NCBI GenBank assembly: GCA_934317005.1
Contig: CAKREB010000016.1
Span: 1-64,000 of the forward strand
DNA from: an uncultured Lachnospiraceae bacterium
GTDB taxonomy: Bacteria > Bacillota > Clostridia > Lachnospirales > Lachnospiraceae
Length of the DNA: 64,000 nt
Direction of reading: 5' to 3'
Under the pieces are notes generated by a model. The model did no database searches, was not told the origin of the DNA, and worked only from the letters and a program-made list of their open reading frames with translations. The position numbers and the translations under genes were made by a program. Positions 22,166 to 31,010 of the stretch are shown here, piece by piece; positions within the stretch are counted from its first letter, which is position 1; the number at the start of each line of letters is the position of its first letter.

Positions 22166-24394
22166 CTAATAAAAACTACTTGTAGTACTCTTCCTGCACC
22201 AGCTTTTATCTTCTATTGATGCATAATATCTCTGAATCGGTACAATCTTTTTGTTGCGGATAGAAAATACCTCCCAGATAACTCCCTCCTGTTCTTTCGG
22301 TACATAAAACGTTTTTTCCAAACCATTTTCTGTATACACTCTAACTGTAGCACCGGATTCCGAAAGTGCTGTACTCCTTACCTCATCTGTGCTGCAGTGT
22401 GTATAATCTGCTACATAATATTTGTATTCTCCATTTTCTACATTTTTAATTGTAACAGTTTCTGGTCCATACCCATCTGTATCATCAACATCTAAATTAC
22501 CCTCTGCTATTTCCGGACTGTAGTAACATATCTGCTCGCCCGATGGTGTAAACAAATGAGAATCCTCATCCTGCGGATATGCTCCCCAGTCCAATACAAT
22601 ACGGATTTCACCACGATTCAGCTGAGGCGTCATCAAAATAGTATAGGTTTCCTCACTTTGTGAACTCAGGAAAACATTTCGATATTCTGTCATAAACCCA
22701 TCACACTTTGACTCCACAGTATACATACCAGATGTCAAGGATGGAGCAACACTTCCCGCATAACCGCCAGTTACCAAAGATGTGACTACCTCGCCATTAT
22801 AATTATTACTTCCCCTGCGAAAATTAATCTGTGCTCCATATACTACAGCCTCTGTACTTTCCCGGGATTTTGTAGCATCAAGAAATTGAAATTGATACTG
22901 CCTCTGCTCTTTTTCCTTTGTTAGGTAAATCGTGTCCTGATCAACTCCCAGATCATCGGTATCCAGTTTGATATTATAGGATTTTTCTGATGCTTCCCCA
23001 TCGTCTGTTTCATATTGCATCCAATAGCTTCCTTCTCTTGATGGAACAAATATCTCATAGTAACCGTTTTGATTTGTCTTTCCGGAATACAATTTACAAT
23101 CATATGTATCAGAATACAGATCTACACCTACATCACCCAGTGCATTTTCCCTTTCGTCGTTAACTCTTCCACGTATTGTGCTGATGCCCTCATAATTCTT
23201 CATCTTATTCAAAGTGTTATAGGCAGCATTCAAAATTTTATTTTCTAATGCATCATACTTTTTCTTCTTTTGTCTGCTCAAAGAAGAATACAATTTCACG
23301 GATGTCCAGCCATTATCCCTTAAACGTTTCTTTTCCTTTTGCGTCCTACAATAATTTATATTTTGAGTATTTGTTTTAACAATTCGCCATGTGACCATAG
23401 TATCTTTGTCAAACAAATACCTCTCTCCATGAATACTCACATTAGCATAATTCGGAAGATAATTACTATCCCGATACGCCAATACAAAGTTTAATTTTCC
23501 CTTATCTGTGTAATAGTACTCTGTAATATTCAAATAGGTATCTGCATGTTCAATACTAACAATCTTATTAATCGTTCCATTTCGCGGATTTTGATATACC
23601 TCATATTCCATTACATTGCCTGTGCTATCATTTACAAATTGTTTTCGATTAATCTTATAATTATTTATTTTTCCTCCAGTATTTCTTCCTTCTACCTCTT
23701 CTAGCGAATAAAATAAATTGGAATCCCAATATTTTCCTTTTATTTGGGTAGATGGCTTATAATTATGTTCTGTCACTTTAATATGACTTTCCACACTATT
23801 TTTATTGCATACAGAAACCGTTCCATCTTTCTGCTTTTTGTCCTGCGTCCGCACTTGATTATAATCTGCAACTTTATTCTGAAAATCTTCTTTTTCAGAT
23901 AGTGAAGTAATCTCACACGTTGCCACAATATTATTATTTTTTCGACTTTTAGCCGTCAAGGTAGTGGAAACATTATAGTCCTGTATTGCAACAATACCAT
24001 TTGAGCCAACTTGAACCTTAGACGAATCTGCAGTCCATTCAATTTCTTTTTTTTCGATGTTTTTACGCCTTAAATATCCGTTCATATCCTCTGCACAACG
24101 AACAGACAACGCATATTTATCATCCTTAAACGCTAAGGATACTTCCTTTTTCGCTGTATTTTTTCCTTTCGTAGTTCCATCTTCTTCTCCACCACTAAAC
24201 ACAAAAAACAAAAATCCTGCTATGATAACTACACTGGCAATTGCTGCATAAAGTACATCCCGTCCGGTACTTCTGTCAGAACGGGCAGGGGCAGTAACAT
24301 GCTGCGTGCTATTAAGGCTATTTACTGCCGCACCACATTCCATACAAAAGTTAGCTCCATTTTCCAATTGTGCTCCACATTTTTCACATACCAC
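22166..24394 (-). CDS. Zinc-ribbon membrane protein with Ig-like, carboxypeptidase-regulatory-like and DUF2135 domains
   Basis: The 742-residue protein starts with a zinc ribbon (CEKCG ... CMECG), then a transmembrane helix about 47-68, and a long extracellular part: a BIG2-like segment (about 85-165), a low-homology middle, a carboxypeptidase-regulatory-like beta domain (about 405-490, GRVNDERENALGDVGVDLYS) and a C-terminal DUF2135-like domain (IRIVLDWG, LDVDDTDGYGPE). DUF2135 occurs in secreted or wall-associated proteins, often with vWA partners. The start is GTG 24394, 7 nt after GAGGAGG. It may display sensing or adhesion modules outside the cell. Confidence 0.75.
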   Translation of the reverse strand: MVCEKCGAQLENGANFCMECGAAVNSLNSTQHVTAPARSDRSTGRDVLYAAIASVVIIAGFLFFVFSGGEEDGTTKGKNTAKKEVSLAFKDDKYALSVRCAEDMNGYLRRKNIEKKEIEWTADSSKVQVGSNGIVAIQDYNVSTTLTAKSRKNNNIVATCEITSLSEKEDFQNKVADYNQVRTQDKKQKDGTVSVCNKNSVESHIKVTEHNYKPSTQIKGKYWDSNLFYSLEEVEGRNTGGKINNYKINRKQFVNDSTGNVMEYEVYQNPRNGTINKIVSIEHADTYLNITEYYYTDKGKLNFVLAYRDSNYLPNYANVSIHGERYLFDKDTMVTWRIVKTNTQNINYCRTQKEKKRLRDNGWTSVKLYSSLSRQKKKKYDALENKILNAAYNTLNKMKNYEGISTIRGRVNDERENALGDVGVDLYSDTYDCKLYSGKTNQNGYYEIFVPSREGSYWMQYETDDGEASEKSYNIKLDTDDLGVDQDTIYLTKEKEQRQYQFQFLDATKSRESTEAVVYGAQINFRRGSNNYNGEVVTSLVTGGYAGSVAPSLTSGMYTVESKCDGFMTEYRNVFLSSQSEETYTILMTPQLNRGEIRIVLDWGAYPQDEDSHLFTPSGEQICYYSPEIAEGNLDVDDTDGYGPETVTIKNVENGEYKYYVADYTHCSTDEVRSTALSESGATVRVYTENGLEKTFYVPKEQEGVIWEVFSIRNKKIVPIQRYYASIEDKSWCRKSTTSSFY

Positions 24395-24415
24395 ATTACC
24401 GCCTCCTCATCCTTC

Positions 24416-25579
24416 TTACATTAATCGGATCTGCTGTGCTGCACTTCCAAGCCATAAGATTGTTCCTCTGTTGATAGAATTATATACACCCTTTGAGAGT
24501 GCCATTCCATTATTCAAATACACACCATTCGTAGACATATCCATGACCTCATACTTATGTGTCATCGCATTATAACGTATCACACAATGCTGTCTGCTAA
24601 TCTTTGAGTCTGGAACAATAATATGTGCACTTCCCTGTTGGGAACCAATAATAATCTCACCTTGTACCGGATATGTTTTTCCCATAAGCACACCCTGAAC
24701 AAACTGCACTCCAAGAGGAGTTTCCATAGATGCTATTGAACCTCTTCCAGCACTAGTCTGGTTTTGCATATGTTTATAAATAGATTTAAAGTCTTGGTGC
24801 TCCATCATATTATTAAAATACAGACATGTGTATATTGTCATTGCTATAACAGCAATCAGGTAACTAACAGTTCCCATAATAAAATGCATCGCTCCAAAAA
24901 ATTCAATATATGTTCCCGCATCATCTGCTAAAAGAATCGGGACCAATGTCATGCAAAGAATTAGTATCAATGTTCCTATACTTATATATACAATAAATCT
25001 TTCTACATACATTGCGGTAAAAAACTGCAAAACACAAAGTAATACAATTCCTATAGCTGCAATAATTGCAAAAACAAATAAAACAGTTAATATTGTAAGA
25101 TCATTTCCTTCCGTTCCGTATACTGCAAGAGCTCTCTCTGTTTTATAAAATGGTATAAGCAAAATCGTTGGTATTAAAATATTTCCTATTAATACAGATG
25201 CAATCTGCTTTCGTAATGCCATAATAATGCACACAGCAATCCCTGCAAACATCAAAAACAATTCAAAAGAACGGACTCCCCCTACCCAAAATGAATATCC
25301 TGATACATCTCCTACTAAAATACAGGTCAACAATGCAAGCACAACAGATACACATATAGCTCCCCACACAGCTAGTTCCTTTTTAATCGCCATATCCGGA
25401 TTCATAGAAAATCTCTGAAACAGATTTCCCATACTCTTTGTCGATGCTCCTTCACCATAGGATACCTTACGATTCATAGAGATATTCCCCTTTTTCATAC
25501 TGTTGCCAAGTCTATTCCCACAAATTGGGCAAAAGCTTGCATTATCTGATACTTGATTTCCACATTGATTGCAATACAT
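24416..25579 (-). CDS. Zinc-ribbon, polytopic membrane protein with C-terminal FHA domain
   Basis: N-terminal zinc ribbon (CNQCGN ... CPICGN), six or seven membrane helices (about 65-265) and a C-terminal FHA domain (about 290-387: IIIGSQQGSAHIIVPDSKISR, then QHCVIRYNA, STNGVYLNNG). The GR of the first FHA strand is replaced by GS, while SRQH and the NG turn remain, so phosphothreonine binding is plausible but altered. It lies 12 bp after the FHA-only gene, in a series of three FHA genes. Confidence 0.8.
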   Translation of the reverse strand: MYCNQCGNQVSDNASFCPICGNRLGNSMKKGNISMNRKVSYGEGASTKSMGNLFQRFSMNPDMAIKKELAVWGAICVSVVLALLTCILVGDVSGYSFWVGGVRSFELFLMFAGIAVCIIMALRKQIASVLIGNILIPTILLIPFYKTERALAVYGTEGNDLTILTVLFVFAIIAAIGIVLLCVLQFFTAMYVERFIVYISIGTLILILCMTLVPILLADDAGTYIEFFGAMHFIMGTVSYLIAVIAMTIYTCLYFNNMMEHQDFKSIYKHMQNQTSAGRGSIASMETPLGVQFVQGVLMGKTYPVQGEIIIGSQQGSAHIIVPDSKISRQHCVIRYNAMTHKYEVMDMSTNGVYLNNGMALSKGVYNSINRGTILWLGSAAQQIRLM

Positions 25580-25591
25580 TTTTCTTTCCTC

Positions 25592-25969
25592 CTAACGTAA
25601 TTTATATAAGTTACCACTGTTGCCAAGATATAATTCTTCTCTCGGTGCCAAAAGAACTTCCTTTCCCCTCTCCAGGCGTGTACCGTTTCCTAAATACGTG
25701 CCATTCTTTGAGTAGTCCACTACCCGGTACTTCTCCAATGCAGCAATATATGTAATCTCACAATGTTTTCTACTAACCTGTACATCCGTAATAGTATATG
25801 TACATTGTGTGGCATCTCTTCCTAAGCTAACTACTTCATCACTGGGAAGTGGAATCATCTGTCCAATATGAGTCCCACGTATACAGATCAGACCACCTGA
25901 CTTTGCCTCGGATAATGCTATGCTTTGTGTTACCTGCATCGTTGAAATATCATTAACCCCTTTATTCAT
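25592..25969 (-). CDS. Stand-alone FHA-domain protein
   Basis: A 125-residue protein that is essentially one FHA domain: VVSLGRDATQCTYTITDVQ, then VSRKHCEI and YSKNGTYLGNG. It has no membrane segment. A short N-terminal tail rich in Ser/Thr (ISTMQVTQSIALS) could be a kinase substrate, as in GarA/OdhI-type FHA proteins whose N-terminal Thr is phosphorylated. It begins 3 bp after the LytTR regulator, a coupling suggesting a direct partnership. Confidence 0.85.
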   Translation of the reverse strand: MNKGVNDISTMQVTQSIALSEAKSGGLICIRGTHIGQMIPLPSDEVVSLGRDATQCTYTITDVQVSRKHCEITYIAALEKYRVVDYSKNGTYLGNGTRLERGKEVLLAPREELYLGNSGNLYKLR

Positions 25970-25972
25970 TGA

Positions 25973-26680
25973 TCAAACACCCCCTTTGTCTTCATTCATG
26001 TGCTCTCTTACTGTATCTAAATATTTTCTGCTGATTGGAAGTGTTTCATCTTCCAATACAACATCTGTACGTGTAACATTCTTAATATATTTTTTATTTA
26101 CCAGATAACTCTGATGGCAACGAATAAACTGATATTGTAAGAGCATTTGTTCCAAATCTCCCATCTTGGCATAAAACTCCTGCTCTTCTCCTCTTTGATG
26201 GCAGATAATCTTTCTCCCTTTTCCCTCAAAGTAAAATACATTATTTAAATAAATCTGTTCTTTTCGATTATGTATCGTTACATGCAGGCAATTAGAACTG
26301 GCATACCGTTCCGATAAATAGCGATTGATTTCATCCTGCAGCCTCTTTCGGTCCAAAGGTTTTAGCAGATATGAAAAAGCCCGATAGACATATCCATCAA
26401 ATACATGCTCCGTTGACACCGTAATAAAAATAATGTCTACATCTATCTGCTGCTCTCGTATATATTTTGCCGTCTCAATTCCATTCTTTTCCGGCATATT
26501 AATATCCATAAATAACAGATCACAGCAAAAATCCTGTTCTTCTATCTGCTCAATCACTTCCTGTCCTGTTGTGAACAGCTTAAATTCCACATCATCATAG
26601 GAAAACGTAGCATGCAAAACAAATTCTTTAATTCTTTCTCTGTCTTCCCTAACATCATCACATATTCCAATGTGCAGCAA
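25973..26680 (-). CDS. Orphan LytTR response regulator inside the kinase island
   Basis: Receiver domain (acidic ICDDVRED, phospho-acceptor in LLFMDINMPEKNG, Lys in YLLKPLDRK) followed by LytTR DNA-binding domain (from about 130: VFYFEGKGRKIICHQ, QFIRCHQSYLVNKKYI). It is normal in length at 235 residues. No histidine kinase gene accompanies it in the island, so it may be controlled by Ser/Thr phosphorylation or by the adjacent FHA protein, or work with a kinase elsewhere. The start is TTG 26680, after GGAGGGAG. It differs from the regulator at 9492, so the two likely read different sites. Confidence 0.87.
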   Translation of the reverse strand: MLHIGICDDVREDRERIKEFVLHATFSYDDVEFKLFTTGQEVIEQIEEQDFCCDLLFMDINMPEKNGIETAKYIREQQIDVDIIFITVSTEHVFDGYVYRAFSYLLKPLDRKRLQDEINRYLSERYASSNCLHVTIHNRKEQIYLNNVFYFEGKGRKIICHQRGEEQEFYAKMGDLEQMLLQYQFIRCHQSYLVNKKYIKNVTRTDVVLEDETLPISRKYLDTVREHMNEDKGGV

Positions 26681-26698
26681 TATTTTCTCCCTCCTCTG

Positions 26699-27943
26699 CT
26701 AACCCAATTGGATTGCTTCATGTTTGTTTGCTAAGTAAATAATAGTTCCCGGCTCTACTGTAATATAACTTCCTGCCTGAGCCGCCTGTCCATTGGAAAA
26801 GGTTGTTCCATTGGATGAATAATCAATCACACGATACTTTCCGGTTTCTGCATCAAATACCACACCACAATGCCGGCGACTTATTTTGGGATAGTCAAAG
26901 ATCAATTTGCAATATTGGGGATCTCTTCCCAATACAATTTCCTCTCCGGCATCAATTTCAACTTCTGCACCTGCATATTGACCCTGGATTCCTCTTAAGC
27001 AACCCTTATTTGATTTTTTCCCTGAAATATCTGCAAACACATCTTCTTCCCATTGCCTCTTTTCTTTTTCCTCCTGCATAGTCACTGCATGCTTTACAGA
27101 TTGTGTAACTTCTTCTTTAAAATGCATATAGTCCAGTTCTGTGTTAATTGCATCCACATCTGCTCCTATGTTCCAGTCATCATCATAATCATCCGTAACC
27201 GTGACTTCCTTTAATATGGTCATAAACATCACACCAGCCATCACAAATACTCCCCCGATTACAACATTTATCCAAAGTCCATATGCTGAAAATTCTGTCA
27301 TCATATGCTTTATGGCATATTTACCAACTCCCTTAATTGCCAAAACATCTTTGTCTATTAAAGAAAAGTTTTGAACATATGACGAAATTTTTGACCAAAT
27401 CATTCCTGGTATTATCCATAAAATTACACCATTACAACCTAATGTAAGTATACCTGTTAGCACCAGTAGCGATGGTAACAGTTTTCGTTTGATGCATGTT
27501 AAAATTAAAACAAAAACTGCAAAAAACATCGGAAGGTATAATAACCCCCCCATCACTTTAAAAGTTCCTTGAACATTACTATCTTTAATCTTCTTCCCTT
27601 TCTTGAAGGTAATTCCCGTAAACTCCAGCTTGTTTTTTACTGTTAATGCCCACTTTCCTAAATAAAATCCAGAAATACTATCTGACTTTTTCTCAATCTG
27701 CTTATCATATTTATCTGCTTGTGCACTTCTTTTTTTCGTTCCCTTTCGATATTCCTTAATTATCTTTTTCGCATTTGTCTTTTTAGCTGCAGATGCATGA
27801 TGGTCTTTTGCGTATTGATTAACATCAACTGCCATAGAAATATATTTTTCCCCTGATATTTCCATACGTGGCATAAAAAGACTTATAATCAAGCAAATTA
27901 ACAATACAATTCCTGCAACTGATTGCCATCTCATTTGTTTCAT
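26699..27943 (-). CDS. Multi-pass membrane protein with C-terminal FHA domain
   Basis: An N-terminal helix (about 7-27), a Lys-rich extracellular loop, then three more helices (about 135-150, 160-180, 225-245), an acidic cytoplasmic linker (about 250-315) and a C-terminal FHA domain: IVLGRDPQYCKLIFDYPKISR, then RHCGVVFD and SSNGTTFSNGQ. It is a paralogue of the protein at 20830. The start overlaps the preceding kinase stop by 4 bp (ATGA), which implies translational coupling with that kinase. Confidence 0.84.
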   Translation of the reverse strand: MKQMRWQSVAGIVLLICLIISLFMPRMEISGEKYISMAVDVNQYAKDHHASAAKKTNAKKIIKEYRKGTKKRSAQADKYDKQIEKKSDSISGFYLGKWALTVKNKLEFTGITFKKGKKIKDSNVQGTFKVMGGLLYLPMFFAVFVLILTCIKRKLLPSLLVLTGILTLGCNGVILWIIPGMIWSKISSYVQNFSLIDKDVLAIKGVGKYAIKHMMTEFSAYGLWINVVIGGVFVMAGVMFMTILKEVTVTDDYDDDWNIGADVDAINTELDYMHFKEEVTQSVKHAVTMQEEKEKRQWEEDVFADISGKKSNKGCLRGIQGQYAGAEVEIDAGEEIVLGRDPQYCKLIFDYPKISRRHCGVVFDAETGKYRVIDYSSNGTTFSNGQAAQAGSYITVEPGTIIYLANKHEAIQLG

Positions 27944-29085
27944 TTTTTTCTCCTTTCATTTTTTAACTGTTGTTTCAAATATGCTCTTGCCACCTCTTCT
28001 GTTGTTAATGGTAGTGACATCCCCCTTTCCTCTAATGACTCATCTCCCCACATCTCATTCGATTTGAGAGGATGACCATTTAAATCCTCTTGATATAATG
28101 CGCAATACAATTCTTCCATTGATTGATAACGATCTTTTATCTGAACATTTAAACCTTTCTGCAATACCTGTTCCTGCCATTCTGCAAGCGGAACTCCTAA
28201 ACTACGAAGTGAAGCAACCTGATCATTAACCTCTCTCTCATAAGAACGTTGCAATTTTACTCCACTAAGCAGGTAATATATTGTTGCACATAAACTATAC
28301 ACATCTGTCCATGGACCTTGGTTCCCATTTCGCTGATATTGTTCAATCGGGGCATAACCATGCTTCAATAAAACGGACCGATCCTGCCCATTATGATAAT
28401 TTTTTGCTGCCCCAAAATCGATTACTTTAGCCTGCCATTGACTGTCCAACATAATATTATCCGGACTAATATCGCGGTGAACAATTCCTGCTTTATGTAC
28501 GGAATCAAGTGCTTTTATTACATCTTTTAGCAACATAAATAATTTATCCGGCATAATCCTCCCACCGCACTGTTTAGCATATTGTTTCAAATTAATTCCC
28601 TCAATATATTCCATTACAATGTATGCCGTCTGATTTCCATAAAAAAAATCTCGAACAGAAACAATGCCTGGCATAAAATAAAACTTTGACAAATTCTCTG
28701 CTTCCTTAATATAGCTTTCCAATCCACCCATATAAGCATGAATTGCCTGCTGCGTGTTTTGTGTGTATACATCCATGCTATATTGCGTCGATATAGATAC
28801 ACTGGCATCTCTCGATGCAACTCCCTTAGGAAAATATTCCTTGATGCAGACTCGTTTACTCTGGTAAAAATCCCATCCGATATAAGTGATACCAAAACCT
28901 CCAATACCAATTACCCTTCCTACCAAATATTTCCCATTTAGAATCTCATATAACGGAAGACTATTGTCCGGTCTTTGGTATGTTGCCGAAACAAAACCAC
29001 ACTTTGGACACGGCATCTTTGTATTTTCCAACTGCGACATGCAGCCCATACAAAGTTTATTTGGATCTACCAGTTCTCGTCCCAT
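27940..29085 (-). CDS. Soluble zinc-ribbon Hanks-type Ser/Thr kinase
   Basis: Zinc ribbon (CMGC ... CPKCG, 12-29), kinase domain about 53-335 with GIGGFGITY, catalytic Lys82 (VCIKEYFP), HRDISPDN, DFG, and the activation segment HGYAPIEQY. The C-terminus is short, with no membrane helix, so this is the only kinase of the island without an extracellular part or FHA domain. All catalytic residues are intact. It overlaps the PASTA-like kinase upstream by 19 bp and the FHA gene downstream by 4 bp. Confidence 0.88.
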   Translation of the reverse strand: MGRELVDPNKLCMGCMSQLENTKMPCPKCGFVSATYQRPDNSLPLYEILNGKYLVGRVIGIGGFGITYIGWDFYQSKRVCIKEYFPKGVASRDASVSISTQYSMDVYTQNTQQAIHAYMGGLESYIKEAENLSKFYFMPGIVSVRDFFYGNQTAYIVMEYIEGINLKQYAKQCGGRIMPDKLFMLLKDVIKALDSVHKAGIVHRDISPDNIMLDSQWQAKVIDFGAAKNYHNGQDRSVLLKHGYAPIEQYQRNGNQGPWTDVYSLCATIYYLLSGVKLQRSYEREVNDQVASLRSLGVPLAEWQEQVLQKGLNVQIKDRYQSMEELYCALYQEDLNGHPLKSNEMWGDESLEERGMSLPLTTEEVARAYLKQQLKNERRKK

Positions 29086-30956
29086 CGCGTTCCCCTTTCT
29101 TCTCTATTTCCATTACTTTTACTAATCGATACATACACAACTTTCGGAACGGAATACCCTGCCTTGTCTTCATGATTTGTATTAAATCTTTTTCCTCTGA
29201 CAACACTCTGATATGCAATAATTCCTGCCGGATATTCACTGTCGTACAACGGATTTCTCTCTTTAATCTGTGTTTTCAACCCAATATGTCTTAGTACTCT
29301 CTTCGCCTGTTCTATTGTTTTCCCAGTAAGATCCGGCATTACTGTCTCATACATCTTTTTTGTTCCCCATGATATCTGTATCTGAAACTTTTTTATTTGA
29401 GACAATTTCAATTTTCCTATACTACTTTGCGCATAGCACTTTCCCTTTTGTTCTTTTTGACTGGTATAGTTATAAGAAAACAAAGTATCGCTATATCTTT
29501 CTCCCAGTCGCCTTTTCAAATCTCTTTGAATATCCTCTTTTCCTTTGCCCGTGTAATCTGGTACAGTTACAAATTCAGCACTCTCAATAATCAAAGAAAC
29601 CTTTTGTCCTTTTACCACATAGCTTCCTGCCGCCGGTGACATTTCTGTTACCTTATTTCCCTTATTTCCTTTTCGATAACGATATGAAATACTCAAATCT
29701 ATATCCAATCCTTCTAGCTTTTTCTGTGCTTCCTTTTCCTCCAAACCTTCACAAGACGGTAATAAATTTTCATGTTTTAGTGATATCTGCACGGATTTTC
29801 CCTTATCATTTCCACGAAAATAAAACAGACCCACCATACCACTACTAATAGCAGTTATTATAATTACTGCCACTGTTATTTTTTTCCAATTGAAAATATC
29901 TTGCAATTTTTTTCTAAAAGAAGATGCTTTTTCTAGCTTAGCTGTATGTTTTCCTACTGTTTCTAACATCTGTCTTTCATAAACCGGTACAAAATCTGAA
30001 CCGTCTAAAGCATCCATAAATTCCTGTGCTGTCTGTAAGCGATATTCCGGTTTCAAATTCAGACATATCATAATTGCAAATTCCGCTTGTTCCGGAATGG
30101 AAACTCCCAGTTCTGAAGGTGCAATCAACTCATCATGATTCATCCGTTCAATAGAAGGCTGCGGTTTAAATCCGGTTAGCATTCGATAGAATAATGCTGC
30201 TGTGGCATATAAGTCTGTATATGCTCCCTGTGCCGCTTTTTTACTATATTGTTCTACTGGTGCATAGCCACTTTTCAATACAATGTCACTATGCATATTG
30301 GCCAAAGCAGTTGCATGTTTTGCCGCGCCAAAATCTATCAGCTTAATAACACCCTCTGTTGTGATAAAAATGTTATCTGGCGCAATATCCCGATGGAGAA
30401 TTCCACGTTTATGAATTTCGCGTAATGTATAAAGTACACTCAAGACCACTCTGCGACACCACACATAATCAGCCTGATTGCCCGTATGCTCTAAAATCGT
30501 TTTAACATCCCTTCCCTCCAAAAACTCCATGACAATATAACCTGTGCCATTCTCTTCAAAAAAATTATATACCTGAATAACACCTTTTACTTCCTGCAAA
30601 CTTGCAAGACTTCTTGCTTCCTCTAAAAATTGATGCAGACCTGCCCGAAACTTTTGCTGACTAATTGTATCCGATACAGATACTGTTCCATTTCCCTCTG
30701 CTCTGGAGGATAACTGTTTAGGAAAATATTCTTTAATAGCAACCCTTCTTCTAAGAAACTGACTCCATCCAATATATGTATTGCCAAACCCTCCCGCTCC
30801 CAAGGATTTTCCTACAATAAATTTTTGCTGCAAAACACTGCCGGGACGTAAATAACGTGTCGTATCACAGGTAAGCTGCAATAACTCCCCACAAAAAGGA
30901 CAGGTAGAAGAATCTACGTGTTGCAAAGGATGCATACAGCTATAGCAAAATTGCAT
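29067..30956 (-). CDS. Zinc-ribbon Hanks-type Ser/Thr kinase with PASTA-like repeats
   Basis: Zinc ribbon (CYSC ... CPFCG), kinase domain about 44-330 (GAGGFGNTY, Lys75 in VAIKEYFP, HRDIAPDN, DFG), transmembrane helix about 352-375, then three PASTA-like repeats whose segments start with LPSCEGLEEKEAQKKL, VPDYTGKGKEDIQRDL and MPDLTGKTIEQAKRVL. The last repeat is the clearest match. The arrangement matches that of PrkC-type muropeptide-sensing kinases, with an added zinc ribbon. A GGAGGTGA ribosome binding site supports the start. Confidence 0.88.
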   Translation of the reverse strand: MQFCYSCMHPLQHVDSSTCPFCGELLQLTCDTTRYLRPGSVLQQKFIVGKSLGAGGFGNTYIGWSQFLRRRVAIKEYFPKQLSSRAEGNGTVSVSDTISQQKFRAGLHQFLEEARSLASLQEVKGVIQVYNFFEENGTGYIVMEFLEGRDVKTILEHTGNQADYVWCRRVVLSVLYTLREIHKRGILHRDIAPDNIFITTEGVIKLIDFGAAKHATALANMHSDIVLKSGYAPVEQYSKKAAQGAYTDLYATAALFYRMLTGFKPQPSIERMNHDELIAPSELGVSIPEQAEFAIMICLNLKPEYRLQTAQEFMDALDGSDFVPVYERQMLETVGKHTAKLEKASSFRKKLQDIFNWKKITVAVIIITAISSGMVGLFYFRGNDKGKSVQISLKHENLLPSCEGLEEKEAQKKLEGLDIDLSISYRYRKGNKGNKVTEMSPAAGSYVVKGQKVSLIIESAEFVTVPDYTGKGKEDIQRDLKRRLGERYSDTLFSYNYTSQKEQKGKCYAQSSIGKLKLSQIKKFQIQISWGTKKMYETVMPDLTGKTIEQAKRVLRHIGLKTQIKERNPLYDSEYPAGIIAYQSVVRGKRFNTNHEDKAGYSVPKVVYVSISKSNGNREERGTRWDENW

Positions 30957-31010
30957 GAACTCACCTCCTTAAAAATCTTAGCACTCTGAATAACATTTAC
31001 CCCTCTCCAA

